Origin: Deltaproteobacteria bacterium
Lineage (GTDB): Bacteria; Myxococcota_C; UBA6777
DNA: 64,000 nt
NCBI GenBank assembly: GCA_006226375.1
Contig: SBHC01000005.1
Location: 296,385-360,384 of the forward strand
Direction: 5' to 3'
The notes under the pieces are model-generated. The model was not told the DNA's origin. It saw nothing but the letters and a program-made list of their open reading frames with translations, and searched no databases. This document shows positions 18,344 to 30,100 of the stretch, in pieces (positions within the stretch are counted from its first letter, which is position 1; each line of letters begins with the position of its first letter). The position numbers and the translations under genes were made by a program.

Positions 18344-21199
18344 GTGAAAACCTCGACACAGATCCGAAAAGAATTTCTCGATTTCTTTGCTCAGCAAGAC
18401 CACGCTGTAGTGCCCAGCGCGTCGCTGGTTCCTATGGGAGACACCACCCTGTTGTTCACCAACGCGGGGATGAACCAATTTAAGGATGTCTTCTTGGGGA
18501 CAGGGTCACGCAGCTACAAGCGAGCCGCTGACACCCAAAAATGTCTCCGGGTATCGGGCAAGCACAACGACCTCGACGAAGTAGGTCACGACACCTACCA
18601 CCACACCCTGTTCGAGATGCTGGGCAACTGGAGCTTCGGTGACTACTTCAAGAAAGAAGCCATCGCATGGGCCTGGCAGCTGCTCGTCGATCAATGGGGC
18701 TTGCAGCCCGATCGCCTGTACGCCACCGTTCACGAAGGTGACAAAAAGCTCAAGTTGGAGCCCGACGACGAGGCCGCAGATCTCTGGCGCAGCGAAACCA
18801 CCCTGCCCAAAGACCATGTGCTGTACTGCAACTCCAAAGACAACTTCTGGATGATGGGCGACACCGGTCCCTGCGGTCCTTGCTCCGAGTTGCATTACGA
18901 CATGCGCTCCGACGAAGAGCGTGAGAAGGTCCCTGGAATCGAGCTGGTCAACGCAGACCATCCCCATGTGATCGAGATCTGGAACCTCGTTTTCATCCAG
19001 TACAACGCACAATCCGACGGCTCGTTGGTCCCCCTCGCCGACAAGCACGTCGACACCGGCATGGGCTTCGAGCGAATCACCGCCGTCATGCAGGGCAAAA
19101 CCAGCACCTACGACACCGACTTGTTCGCTCCGCTGCTCCAGAAAACGGCCGACCTCTGCCCGCTGGCTCACGTCAAAGGCTACGAAGACATCGAGACCGA
19201 CGACGAAAAAGAGCTGGAGCAGATCCGCATCGCCATGCGCGTCATCGCCGACCACATTCGCACCATCGCCTTCGCAACGGCAGACCGAGCGGCACCCAGC
19301 AACACCGGTCGCGGTTATGTTATTCGTCGTATTCTTCGACGAGCCGTTCGGTATGGTTATCAATTCTTGGAGTTCCGCGAGCCGTTCCTGCACAAGTTGG
19401 TCCAGCCACTCTGTGACAAGATGGGTGAGCATTTCCCCGAACTCACCAAGTACCAGCGCTCGATCGAGCGCATCATGCAGTCGGAAGAAGAGAGCTTCCT
19501 CCGCACGTTGGCGTCAGGTCTGCAGTTGTTTGACCGGGTCATTCCCTATGTCAATCAGTTGAGCGAAGCCAAAAAAGATGCGGTAGCGGGCATTCAGGAA
19601 GAGCTCCTGCAAGACAGCCAGACGCTTGACCTGTTGATGAAAGCCTACCGCGATGCAAGCAAAGAAGACCTCGTGAATGCCTTCATCAAGGTGTCACAAA
19701 AGGGCCTCCTCTCCGGTAATGTTGCGTTCTTGCTCCACGACACCTACGGCTTTCCCCTCGACCTGACCGAAGTCATGGCTCGCGAACACAACCTCGGCGT
19801 GAACAAAGAAGAGTTCGACGCCCAGATGAAGCAGCAAAAAGACCGCGCACGAGCCGCCACATCCTTTGCAGTGGACATGAGCCAAAACGACACCTGGAAT
19901 TGGGTGGCGTCCTCCAAGGACAAGACCAACTTCATCGGTTACACAACGGGCTCTCTCGACAAAGGCTCCATTCAAGCCGTCCGCACGTTGGAGAACGACA
20001 AAGGCGAGAAGCAACACCACATCCTCCTGCCTGAAACACCGTTCTACGCAGAAAGCGGCGGTCAGGTCGGAGACATCGGCCTGTTGCAGGTTGGCGACGA
20101 CACCGTCAAAGTACTCGATACGGTCAAGGAAGACGGCTACTTCATCCACATCGTGGACAAGATGCCAAGCCATCTCGACGCACCGGTCAAGGCTGAAGTG
20201 GACACAGAGCGACGCCTGCACATCGCCAAACACCACACCGCAACACACTTGCTTCACTCCGCACTGCGCGAGGTCCTCGGACCCCATGTGCAACAGCAGG
20301 GTTCGTTGGTCGATCCCAACCGTCTGCGCTTCGACTTCAGCCACTTTGAGCGGGTGCTTCCTGAGCAGCTTCGCGACGTCGAAACCATCGTAAACGAGCA
20401 CATCCAACAGAACATCGCCAAGCAAGAAGAAGCCAACGTGCCCATCGAAGAAGCCATGGCTCGCGGGGCAACGGCCTTGTTCGGCGAAAAGTACGGCGAG
20501 ACCGTCCGCGTCATCACCTTTGACCCGGAGTACTCGATGGAACTGTGCGGTGGTATTCACGTTGACGCCACCGGTCAGTTGGGAGTCCTTCGATTGATGT
20601 TTGAGACCTCCGTCTCTTCGGGCGTTCGACGCATCGAGGCCATCACCGGACAGGTCGCCACGCAGTTGATTCAGAACGAGCTTGCATCGTTCGGTCAGAT
20701 CCGCCAGCAGTTGAACACTCACGACGACACTCCCCTGGAAGATCGTGTGGCCCAGCTCCTCCAACAAAACAAAGAGCTGGAATACGAGCTGGCCCAGATG
20801 CGGCTCAAAAACCTGACCACCGAGTTGAACACCAAGATGGAGCAGGCCGAAGAGATTGGGCCGTTGCGTCTGATGACCGGTCGCTTCGATGGCATCGACT
20901 CCGGTACCCTTCGTGACCTGGCGCAAAACCTCAGCGACCGTATGCCCGAAGGAATGGTCGCTGTTCTTGGTAGCGCCGTGCCCGGCGAAGGAAAAGCATA
21001 CCTCGCTGCGGTCGTCTCCAAGGAGTTGATCAAGGGACAGGGCATCAAAGCCGGTCAAATCGTTGGAACGCTCGCCAAGATGATCGGCGGCGGAGGCGGC
21101 GGTCGCCCCGACCTCGCGACCGCAGGTGGACGTGACCCCGGTAAACTCGACGAAGCTCTCGCCCATGCCACCCAGCTTTTGCAAGAAGCTGTTGGGTAA
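18344..21199 (+). CDS. alaS: Alanyl-tRNA synthetase
   Basis: Charges tRNA-Ala. The 951-residue protein begins with the class II catalytic domain (STQIRKEFLDFFAQQDH, LLFTNAGMNQFKDVFLG), continues with the tRNA-recognition domain and an editing domain whose zinc ligands are visible as HHTATH and CGGIH, and ends in a C-Ala domain with the glycine-rich GGGGGGRPDLATAGGRD. It is longer than E. coli AlaS (876 residues). The start is GTG 18344 with GGGG seven bases upstream; TTG 18320 is the alternative. It heads a same-strand run alaS, alarmone hydrolase, osmC-like, mnmA. Confidence 0.96.
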   Translation: MKTSTQIRKEFLDFFAQQDHAVVPSASLVPMGDTTLLFTNAGMNQFKDVFLGTGSRSYKRAADTQKCLRVSGKHNDLDEVGHDTYHHTLFEMLGNWSFGDYFKKEAIAWAWQLLVDQWGLQPDRLYATVHEGDKKLKLEPDDEAADLWRSETTLPKDHVLYCNSKDNFWMMGDTGPCGPCSELHYDMRSDEEREKVPGIELVNADHPHVIEIWNLVFIQYNAQSDGSLVPLADKHVDTGMGFERITAVMQGKTSTYDTDLFAPLLQKTADLCPLAHVKGYEDIETDDEKELEQIRIAMRVIADHIRTIAFATADRAAPSNTGRGYVIRRILRRAVRYGYQFLEFREPFLHKLVQPLCDKMGEHFPELTKYQRSIERIMQSEEESFLRTLASGLQLFDRVIPYVNQLSEAKKDAVAGIQEELLQDSQTLDLLMKAYRDASKEDLVNAFIKVSQKGLLSGNVAFLLHDTYGFPLDLTEVMAREHNLGVNKEEFDAQMKQQKDRARAATSFAVDMSQNDTWNWVASSKDKTNFIGYTTGSLDKGSIQAVRTLENDKGEKQHHILLPETPFYAESGGQVGDIGLLQVGDDTVKVLDTVKEDGYFIHIVDKMPSHLDAPVKAEVDTERRLHIAKHHTATHLLHSALREVLGPHVQQQGSLVDPNRLRFDFSHFERVLPEQLRDVETIVNEHIQQNIAKQEEANVPIEEAMARGATALFGEKYGETVRVITFDPEYSMELCGGIHVDATGQLGVLRLMFETSVSSGVRRIEAITGQVATQLIQNELASFGQIRQQLNTHDDTPLEDRVAQLLQQNKELEYELAQMRLKNLTTELNTKMEQAEEIGPLRLMTGRFDGIDSGTLRDLAQNLSDRMPEGMVAVLGSAVPGEGKAYLAAVVSKELIKGQGIKAGQIVGTLAKMIGGGGGGRPDLATAGGRDPGKLDEALAHATQLLQEAVG

Positions 21200-21271
21200 C
21201 GCACAAAGCGCTCCTTCCACCTTCAACACTCCCTTCGCCACTGCGGAACCAAGCTCTCCATGTTAGGATCT

Positions 21272-21829
21272 ATGTCTTCTTCGCTCTCACTGCTGATGCA
21301 GGCCACTTTGTTTGCAGCACGCAAACATCGAACGCAGCATCGCCACGACACTGTACAAACGCCCTACATCAATCATCCGATTGAAGTCGCGGAGGTGCTC
21401 TCTCGGGTAGGCGGTGTAGACGATGTAGCGGTTCTTTGCGCGGCCTTGCTGCACGACACCGTAGAAGATACCACCGCGACCTACGCAGAGCTGGTCGAGA
21501 AGTTTGGGCACCGCATCGCAGACCTCGTCATGGAGGTCACTGACGACAAAACGTTGCCCAAGCAAGTCCGCAAGGACCAGCAGGTCGAGAAGGCTCCAGG
21601 CAAGAGCTACGACGCCAAGCTTGTGAGCCTCGCGGACAAGATCTGCAATGTCCGGTCTCTACCGATTCACTGGCCGGATCAGCGATGCTTGGAGTACTTT
21701 TTGTGGTCGAAGCGTGTCGTGGATGGAATGCGAGGCACGCATGTAGCGTTGGAAGCCCTGTTCGACGCCGAGGTCGAGCCACGCATAACCGAATACAAAA
21801 CCAAAGTCTCTCAGACTGAATCAACTTGA
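21272..21829 (+). CDS. Small alarmone hydrolase (MESH1/HDDC3-like HD protein)
   Basis: A stand-alone HD-domain hydrolase of 185 residues. Motifs match the ppGpp 3'-pyrophosphohydrolase half of SpoT and the MESH1 family: AARKHRTQHRHD, TPYINHPIEVAEVL, ALLHDTVEDT (metal-binding HD and catalytic ED) and KLVSLADKICNVRSL. There is no synthetase, TGS or ACT domain. It probably removes (p)ppGpp; MESH1 proteins can also hydrolyse NADPH, so the substrate is open. ATG 21272, preceded by TTAGGA, is preferred; ATG 21260 in the same frame is possible. It lies 72 bp after alaS, linking alarmone turnover with tRNA charging. Confidence 0.88.
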   Translation: MSSSLSLLMQATLFAARKHRTQHRHDTVQTPYINHPIEVAEVLSRVGGVDDVAVLCAALLHDTVEDTTATYAELVEKFGHRIADLVMEVTDDKTLPKQVRKDQQVEKAPGKSYDAKLVSLADKICNVRSLPIHWPDQRCLEYFLWSKRVVDGMRGTHVALEALFDAEVEPRITEYKTKVSQTEST

Positions 21830-21857
21830 TTGATACACAATCCCAAAGGAGTTTTTC

Positions 21858-22259
21858 ATGGCCAAAGCACACGTACAATGGCACGAAGGCATGAACTTTA
21901 CCGGCACCGACGGTGATGGCCGTACCACCAAGATCTCGGGCGGTGCTGGTGAAGGTGTCAGCCCCATGCAAATGTTGCTGATCGCGCTGGGTAGCTGTGC
22001 GTCGGTGGACGTGGTGAGCATCCTTAAGAAGCAGCGTCAGGAGCTCGAAGACTTGCAGGTGGAAGTGGAAGGCAACCGAGGCGAAGAACCTCCCCGTCCT
22101 TACGAGACCATCCACATGCACTTCATCGCCAAGGGCAACGTCGACTCCACCAAACTGGAGCGAGCCATCTCCCTGAGCACCGAGAAATACTGCGGTGTCC
22201 ATGGTACCTTGAGCGGCGTCGCGAAAATCACCTGGGACTTCGAGATTCAAGAAGCATAA
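21858..22259 (+). CDS. OsmC/YhfA-family protein
   Basis: A 133-residue OsmC-fold protein with strong ribosome site AAAGGAG before ATG 21858. Two cysteines typical of the family are present: Cys47 in LGSCASVDV and Cys112 in KYCGVHG. Family members with this pair reduce organic or fatty-acid hydroperoxides as head-to-tail dimers, while the YhfA branch, which this resembles in its GVSPMQMLLIALGSC motif, has no assigned substrate. The mnmA start lies 3 bp downstream, so the two are probably translationally linked. Confidence 0.88.
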   Translation: MAKAHVQWHEGMNFTGTDGDGRTTKISGGAGEGVSPMQMLLIALGSCASVDVVSILKKQRQELEDLQVEVEGNRGEEPPRPYETIHMHFIAKGNVDSTKLERAISLSTEKYCGVHGTLSGVAKITWDFEIQEA

Positions 22260-22262
22260 GTC

Positions 22263-23342
22263 ATGAAAGTTGCAGTGCTTGCCTCCGGTGGCGTCGACAG
22301 TTCTGTTGCCTTGCGTCTGCTCAAAGAGCAAGGTCACGATGTCCACGCCTTCTACCTGAAGATCTGGCTGGAAGACGAACTCTCGTTCTTGGGAGAATGC
22401 CCCTGGGACGAAGATATCGGCTACGTCCGCTCGATCTGTGATTCCATTGATGTGCCGCTGTCGATCATCCCGATGCAGCGGGAGTATTGGTCCAGCGTCA
22501 TCGATTATGCCATCGACGAACTCAAACGTGGACGCACACCCAACCCTGATGTGTTTTGCAACCAGCGAGTTAAGTTTGGCCAATTCTACGACAAGATCGA
22601 CGACAGCTTCGACAAAGTCGCCACAGGACACTACGCCCGCTCCCGCGACGAAGAAGAGTTCTCGTATCTCTGCATCGCCAAAGATACCTTCAAAGACCAG
22701 ACCTACTTCCTGTCGTACCTTCGGCAAGACCAGCTTCGTCGAGCGATGTTCCCGATTGGCGAATACACCAAGGCAGAAGTCCGAGAGTTAGCCGAACGTT
22801 ACCAGCTACCGAACTTTAAGCGCAAAGACAGCCAGGGTCTCTGTTTCCTGGGAACCATCCGGTTCCGCGACTTTGTCAAATACCATCTGGGCGAAAAGCC
22901 CGGCTCGTTTGTCCAAGAAGAGACCGGCAAGATCATCGGCCAACATCGCGGCTATTGGTTTTATACCATCGGGCAGCGCAACGGCTTGGGATTGAGCGGC
23001 GGTCCTTGGTATGTTGTCCGCAAAGATGTGGACGAGAACGTCATCTTTATCTCACGCGACTACGACGCAGTGCCCCGTATCCGCGACCAGATGATGGTCT
23101 CCCAGTTTAACTGGATCTCCGACTTCGCCCCCAAGGTGGGTGAGTCCTTCCATTGCAAGGTCAAGGTCCGTCACGGCGAGCCTTACAACCATGCCACCAC
23201 CACCCTCCGCGAAGATGGCTCCGCCCTTGTGGTCTTGGACGAGCCCGATCAAGGCCTCGCACCGGGACAATTCACCGTCTTCTACGACGACGATGTCTGC
23301 CTTGGTAGCGCCATCATCGACGCCCAAGCCGAGCCTTCCTAA
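22263..23342 (+). CDS. mnmA: tRNA-specific 2-thiouridylase MnmA
   Basis: Thiolates U34 of tRNA-Lys, -Glu and -Gln at C2 with ATP and persulfide sulfur. The 359-residue protein has the N-type ATP pyrophosphatase motif ASGGVDSSVAL (residues 7-17), the catalytic cysteine pair Cys99 (NPDVFCNQRVKFG) and Cys194 (DSQGLCFLG), the substrate contact ATGHYAR, and the C-terminal beta domain starting at GYWFYTIGQRNGLGL. ATG 22263 follows the OsmC-family stop codon by 3 bp. It ends the alaS cluster. Confidence 0.95.
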   Translation: MKVAVLASGGVDSSVALRLLKEQGHDVHAFYLKIWLEDELSFLGECPWDEDIGYVRSICDSIDVPLSIIPMQREYWSSVIDYAIDELKRGRTPNPDVFCNQRVKFGQFYDKIDDSFDKVATGHYARSRDEEEFSYLCIAKDTFKDQTYFLSYLRQDQLRRAMFPIGEYTKAEVRELAERYQLPNFKRKDSQGLCFLGTIRFRDFVKYHLGEKPGSFVQEETGKIIGQHRGYWFYTIGQRNGLGLSGGPWYVVRKDVDENVIFISRDYDAVPRIRDQMMVSQFNWISDFAPKVGESFHCKVKVRHGEPYNHATTTLREDGSALVVLDEPDQGLAPGQFTVFYDDDVCLGSAIIDAQAEPS

Positions 23343-24131
23343 AGATTCTTCATGGAGCAGCTTCCGTTGACTCTCCTCTCTTTCTTCCATGTAGCGTTAA
23401 ATTGTGAAATGTTACATTGACAATCGAGCAATCACTCACCGTACGTGTGCACCAAGACGACATGTGTGCCGACTATAGTGTGAGCACACTGCCCGCGGGG
23501 TCGAGCGCCTACCCGGTGCCGGAGGGTTAATCCGGTACGCGGGCTGGGTCGGCGAGACCGTACGCGGTGCTGCTGGCGGAGACGCGGTCCCTGGAATCCA
23601 CCGTCGCTGTCACGGCACCTGCCGCAACTCGCAGTGGGAAGAGATCGTCCACTTGGCGAAGTTGACCGACCCGGTCCTCCTCGTCGCCCCGGTGCGCCAC
23701 CTCGTGTCGGAGCGCTGGTGGACCGCTGGAGAAGGAAGCAGACCATGACCCGAATTCGAGCGCCGTCACCGCGCCCCATGTAGAGCGGGCACGGTGGCCC
23801 AACCGCCGGTGGCCTTGAGCGCCAACGTGCGTGCCCCTGGTTCCGCGCGACCAGGACCAGTGCGCCCGGAGTTCGACGTCGCCACCTTCTTCCAGGCCAA
23901 CGTCCTAGTACTGTAGGCTACTCTCTATCACTTCACACGAACCTTCCTCCTGAGCGTTCGTATCCCAAACGCTTAAGCGGAGAAAACCTCCTTACGGAGA
24001 TGACCAGCGATGAGCCGAAGCCCAACACATCTGGTCAGGAAGCCTACATATCGAAAGAGATGAAATTGTGAAAGAACGATCCAAAAAGGAACCAGGATCT
24101 TTACCTTCATTGTCTGCAAAACGCAAGAACC
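23343..24131. other. 789-bp gap with G+C-rich anomalous stretch (about 23475-23910)
   Basis: No complete gene is supported here. From about 23475 to 23910 base composition jumps: single 60-base lines reach 70-75% G+C by hand count, against roughly 50-58% on either side. One frame is open from about 23485 to a TGA at 23746, encoding segments such as CRNSQWEEIVHLAKL and DPVLLVAPVRHLVSERWW. This stop overlaps an ATG (ATGA, preceded by GGAGAAGGAA), the arrangement of coupled genes in high-G+C bacteria. A second open segment ends in EFDVATFFQANVLVL at a TAG near 23910. These look like eroded fragments of foreign high-G+C coding DNA, or an assembly join. No inverted ends or flanking duplication were found. 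Confidence 0.5.
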
Positions 24132-27100
24132 TCAACCAGCCAGGCTTCGCTTTCGTCGGAACATCCACAACAGCGTCAAAAGCCAGAACAAACCAAAACC
24201 AGCCGAGCCGGACTGTGTGTTGCAATCACAGCCGCTGGGAGGAAGGGCCAGATCGGCTTCGGGTTCCGGTGTGCCTTCACCGGCATCTTGTTGCGGTGCT
24301 GGTTCAGGCGCAGCCTCTTTGGAGACATCCACCTTCTCGGTCACAACGGTCTCTTCGGTTGGTTCGGGTCCGGGCTCTGGGCCGGGCTCAGGTGCCGCCG
24401 CGATACATTGACCAGCCTGACACTCCGTGCCTTTCGGACATTGCAGCTCGCTGCAGGGATTGGTACAGAAGCCTCGTCGGCACACGCGACCTGTAGGACA
24501 CGTGACACTTGTACAAGGATCTTGGGCACACCCCACGCCTGGGGTGCAGGCTCGTCCATACTTGCAAGAGTTCGGCTTGCAGCGAGTCTGGCAGGAACCA
24601 TCCACACACACTTCACCCGGTTGGCAGGTGACGCTGCTGCAGGGATCCGCTTCACAACCGTTGGTACCACAGCGTTGGCCGTCTGGGCAGTCACAAGCTG
24701 GAACACATTGCCCTTGGGCGTTGCAGTACTCATTGGCTGAACAGCTCTTCCCGTTGCAGGGAGGCGTTTGGCACTGTCCTTTCCAGCACATTTCTCCGGA
24801 TTTGCAGCCATCTTTGTAACATCCAGGAGTGACACATTTGCCGCCTTCACAGATACCAGGTCCAGGACAATCCTGATCCAAGGAACAAGCCACATCACCC
24901 TGGCATTGACCGGTTTGTGGGTCACACGTCTGTCCTTGGGGGCAATTGGCCTGAGAACAAGTGCTATCCTGGCAACCGTCTGGAGTACAGATTCGACCTT
25001 GTTTGCAAGGTTTGGTGCTCTGAGCGCAGATGTTTTTCCGGCACTGCCCTTGCACACAGATCTCATCCTTCGCACAGGACACGCTAGAGCAAGTATCCTG
25101 TCGACAGAAACCAAACTGGCACGTTTCACCCGACTCACAGAACACGCCGGAGCAGCTTCCCACACAAAGACCTTCACGGCAGAAGGTGTTTCCACCGCAA
25201 GTTACGGAATCACAGGGGTTAGCGCGGCACGTTCCGTCCACACACAACTGCCCTTGTGAACAAGGACTGGAGCCGGAGCAGCTGCTGGGTACGCAGCGAC
25301 CTTTCACACACAACATGTCGCCTTTGCAGTCAACGTCAAGAGTACACGATGGAGGATCCAGGCATTGGCCAAGTTCACAACGTTGCCCTGCGATCGGACA
25401 AGTCACAAACAAGCAGGGGTCCTGGACGCAGGCGTTGTCGAGACAAACCCGATTGAACTTGCAGGACTGACCGGGAACACAGAGGTTTTTCTCGCACAGG
25501 CCTTTGATACACGATTCGCCGGGGTTGCAGTTGGCGGCCGCGCATGAATCTGCAACGCATCGACCGTCTTTGCATTGTTGACCGGAGTTGCAAGTCACAC
25601 CAGCACACACATTGACGCAAGCCCCGTCACGACAGAACGATCCAGCCCCGCACGTTTTTCCTTTGCATGGGTCATCGACACACGAGCCACGCAAACAGAT
25701 CTTACCGTTGGGACAGGCCTGGTTGGAGTCAAAACAGTTGGGCGGCGAACAAACACCCGCCACACAAATGGAGTCCCCTTTGCACTCCGAATCCACACGG
25801 CAAGGCGTCGGCAACACACACTGTGGCGTACTTGCCAACAAGCTAACATCACATAGCATCTTTGATGTAGGACAAGTTACCTGATCGCAGTAGTTAGGAA
25901 TGCAAGTGCCACGCACACACAATCGCTTGAAGCGACATTGCCCGGCCGCGCAAGCATCGCGGACACACTGGCCGCCTTCGCAACGTTCACCAGACTTGCA
26001 TGTCACTCCAATGCATTTGTCTACAACGCAATCACCATCGACGCACACTTCGCTCGAACCACAAGTTACATAGGCACAAACAGGAACACATTTCCCGGCG
26101 AAGCAGAACTCACCGCCGGTGCATCGAATGCCATCACAAGCGTAGGCAACACAAGTTCCACCGGAAGAACAAACGGGTTTGGCTTTGTCGGTACAGCCCG
26201 ACTGAAAGCAACCCGGCGGCGAGCACAAGTTCAACAAGCATAGCTCCGTGGAAGTACAGTCACTATCGACCTCACAGTACTGACCAATCTTGAGTTGGAA
26301 CGACTGGGAGTCCGACAAGCTACCCGAGTCCAGCACCTGGATCTCGATGTCTACGGTCTTGTCCTTCAGACTTTGCGGTGGAGTCCAAGAGATCTTACCT
26401 GTAGCTTTGTCAAAGGTCATCCCTGTTGGGCCTTTCTTAAGCACCCAACTTAAGCGGTCACCGGGATCAGGGTCTGTGGCGACAGGAAGATAGGAGAAGG
26501 CTCGTCCAACGTACGCAGTCTTCGGAGCTTTCGACACAATGGTCGGCGCGTTGTTGTTACGAGTGACATTCAAAGTAAAGGTTTGGTCCACAAACGCTCC
26601 CACCTGATCGCTCACACGAATGGTAACCGTGATGGTTTTGCTGCTTAAGCCGGTGGGAACTTTCCACTCAACCAATCCTGTGGTGGAATCAATGCTCAGA
26701 CCTGTGGGTCCAGAGACCCGGCTCCAGGTTAATGTGTCTCCGGTGTCAGGGTCGCTCGCGAGAGCCTGGTAGCGGAATGTTGAGCCCTCAAACACAAGCG
26801 TCGGAGCCTGCGACACAATCGCAGGAGAGCTATTTTGTTTGGTAATCTGCAAGGCAAAGGATTGTGTATCGTTGGCACCGCTGGTGTCCGACACTTGGAT
26901 CGAAACATTCGCTTTTTGGCCCGACAGGCCAGTAGGAACCAGCCACGTTAGCTTGCCTGTCTTCGTGTCGATCTGCATGCCTGTGGGCGCGTTCAAGATA
27001 ACCCAGGTCAATGTGTCGTTGGTATCCGGGTCCACGGCTTTTGGCTCATAGGAGAAGGGCTTTCCTGCCAACGCCCGCTGCGGCGCGGTTGACACAATCT

Positions 27101-30100
27101 TCGGCGGGTCATTCACTCCCTGCACCGTAACCTTAAAGTCTTGCGTGACCGTTCCACCCCGTCCGTCGGAGACTTCCAATGACACATCAATGGTTTTTCC
27201 GCCGTCGAACGATTGAGGCGTCCACTCCACCTTGCCTGTGCTTGCGCCAACCACCATTCCAACGGGGCCACGGGCGATTCGCCAGCTAAGTGTGTCTCCA
27301 TCTGGATCAAATCCTTGGGCCTGGTAGGAGTACAATTGTTTCTCAATGGCACGCACTGGAGGACGCGACGAGATGGTCGGTGGGCGGTTCACAATCTGAA
27401 TCGCAAGCGCCCGTGTGTTGTTGCCTTTGAGCGTCTCCTTAATTTGGTTGGCAGGGTCCACCACGACCAACACATAAAACGTGTTGGACTGCTTCAAGGT
27501 GATGCTCACGCTGTCAACAAACTGTCCCGTACGAGCGAGACTTGGTAATGTTTTGGTGTAGCTCCGCGAGCCCAACAAGGTGTCGCCAGGATCGTGGAGT
27601 TTGTCGGTCGAAAGGTAATAGCTCACCGTGAAAGGACCGCTCGCAGCAGAGCCGAAGTTTTGCACGTCGGAGTAGATGGTGACGCTCGAAGCTTTCCCTG
27701 CGGGAATCACCGAACGATCAATGCGTGCGGCCACCACCTGCAAATCGATACCAGGAATCAACACATTGACTTTGACCGAACCCAGGTTGTTGGTCTCGTC
27801 CACTTCGATCACTTCGTTGGTGGAGTCCACAATCAAACCAAAGTAACGTTCGCCAGGTTGGACGTTTGAGGGAATGGCGTACGACACGGTAAAGTCAGAC
27901 GACGTTTTGTTCGGCGCAAGCGCGGGAATCCGTATGGTCTTAATGGGACGATCCGACTTCTCAATCACTTCGTTGTCGGAGAACACAACCTGAACATCAA
28001 ACGGTGTGTTCGTTCCGACCGTTCCGATGTTTTTCACCTGGAAACGAAAAGACAGATTGTCGCCCACCTTGGTGATGGTCTTGGAGACCCAAACCGAGCC
28101 TGTAGTCACATCCACATCATTGCGGATGAACAGGGGGATTTGGGCTTCGTTGTTCTTCTCATCTGCCTCATCGTACTGGTCAACTTTGCAATACGAATAC
28201 TTCTGACGACAGCTATAACCCGAGTCAATTTGAGCAATCAAATACCGGGTTCCAGCTAGGTAGGTAGCCTGCCCCGTCAAAGAGAAGTCAACGGTTCCAA
28301 AGTGGTCGTAAATATCGGTGGTAGTGCGACAATCCACCACGGTATCTTTGGTGTCCCATTGGTTGTCATTGGACAGATACAAGCAAACGGCAATCCTTTT
28401 GATGTGTCGGTCAGGCCCTTTGTTTTGAACCTCCACTCGGATCTTTGTGGTTAATGATGGACGAATCTGGTTGGGTGCTGCAGTCAGTGATGTCACCACA
28501 AAGTCCAAGTTAAACTTTCGGATGGTCACCGGGATGACAAACATGTTGTTGTTTTCATCGCTCTCGGTGTACTGGTTGTCACAATCCACCTGAAGCAACA
28601 GATACGCTTTGCCTTCTTTCCAGCGCTGGGCCGTAAAGGTCATCGAACCCGTCAAACTGGGGGTTCGCGTAAAGTCGATGTAGGCAGAACCCAGAGAGAT
28701 GTCGTTCTGCTTTTGGTAGGTATTGTCTTCGGAAAACCAGACGCACGTTCGGGTGTTTCTAACTTGTTGCAGGGTACCCTGGTTGGTCAGTGTGATATCA
28801 ACCTTCACGCTCTTTTCCCAAGGAATCACAACAGGATCTGATGTCGCCCGTAGAATCTTCAGATCCACACTCCGAGGCAACAACTCAAATGGGATCGATT
28901 GAATCTTTGTTTTGGGGTCGGTGAACTGATGCACATTGCTGGTATCGAGTTGAAACGCCATATACCCTTTGCGTGGAGCGATTGTCCCTGGGACGTCGAT
29001 GTAGCCCGTTAAGCGGTACACCATCGACGTTGAAAACCCATAGTTACTGGATGTAAATTTAACTTGGGTGAGGTTGCTATCGTCGGCAAAAAAGGCTCGA
29101 ACGTAGGTATTGTGGTAGCATCCATTGATCTTTTGGGAGCTAACATTTCGAACCCAGGCTTCAAAATTGACCCGCGTGCCCACATCAGCTTTGGGCGAAG
29201 GCGTGTACACAAGCTTCTCAATCCGTAGGTCCGGAAGCACCTGAGAAAAGGCAAACTGAGACTCTCGCCAGAGCCAGGTTTCGCGAGTTCGCGAAAGTTC
29301 GTCATTCTTCATCTTCTTGTTGGGGTCAAGTATCACCGCAAACCGATACGAGCCCGGACGAATCGTAGCATTGAACGAAAAGCTGATGTTCTTTGTCACC
29401 GACTTTTGTGGATCGATGGCAGGCATAGAGACGGTTGTAATTAAGATGTCCTGGTTGGAGATCTTGTTGTCATCCGAAACATACAGAGCCACCTCAAATG
29501 GTTCGCTGGTGACGTAGCCATAGTTCGTAACATTGACCGTACCCGTAGCTTGTTTTGGATTGACGACGATGTTATTCGAGTCAAGCTTGTAGTTACAAAT
29601 CTTAGGACTAAAATCAAAGGACTGCAGCTGCAGAGCCGACTGTCCGGCCAACGCCTTGAACACTACGGTTGCGCTGGTGTTGTTGGCCTTGTCTTGTTCG
29701 TTCGTTGTGCTGGTTAGACGAATACGAATGTAGTAGTCCTGGGGTGCGACGTTGTAGGGAGCCTCCCACGGAACCTGGAATGTATGATTGTGAGTGTAGA
29801 CTTCGCCTGGTTGCAAGGTCTTTCGATACACCACTTGCCATGTCTTGTAGGTTCGAAAGTCTTGCCGGGTGCTGTAGTCCATCTGAGCGTAAAAATAGCC
29901 ATCCGTCTTCCCTTGGTTTTTGTACACAGCCTGATAATAAACTGTCTTTCCCAAGCGCTGTTGTTTGTCCGTGAGAGTGACGGAGGTAACGACAAAATCC
30001 GAGTATTTTTGAGGCGAAGGGGGAACAACCTTCAGCGCAATCATCTTGATGTTGTTGGTTTCGTTTTCCTCCGAACGCACGGAATTTGGATCCACATACA

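Noticed and set aside
19694..21241. A 515-codon open frame antisense to alaS
   Set aside because: Same cause: antisense of a highly biased gene; the alaS frame carries all expected motifs.
21260..21271. The earlier ATG as start of the alarmone hydrolase
   Set aside because: It lacks a ribosome site, while the next in-frame ATG at 21272 is preceded by TTAGGA; not fully excluded.
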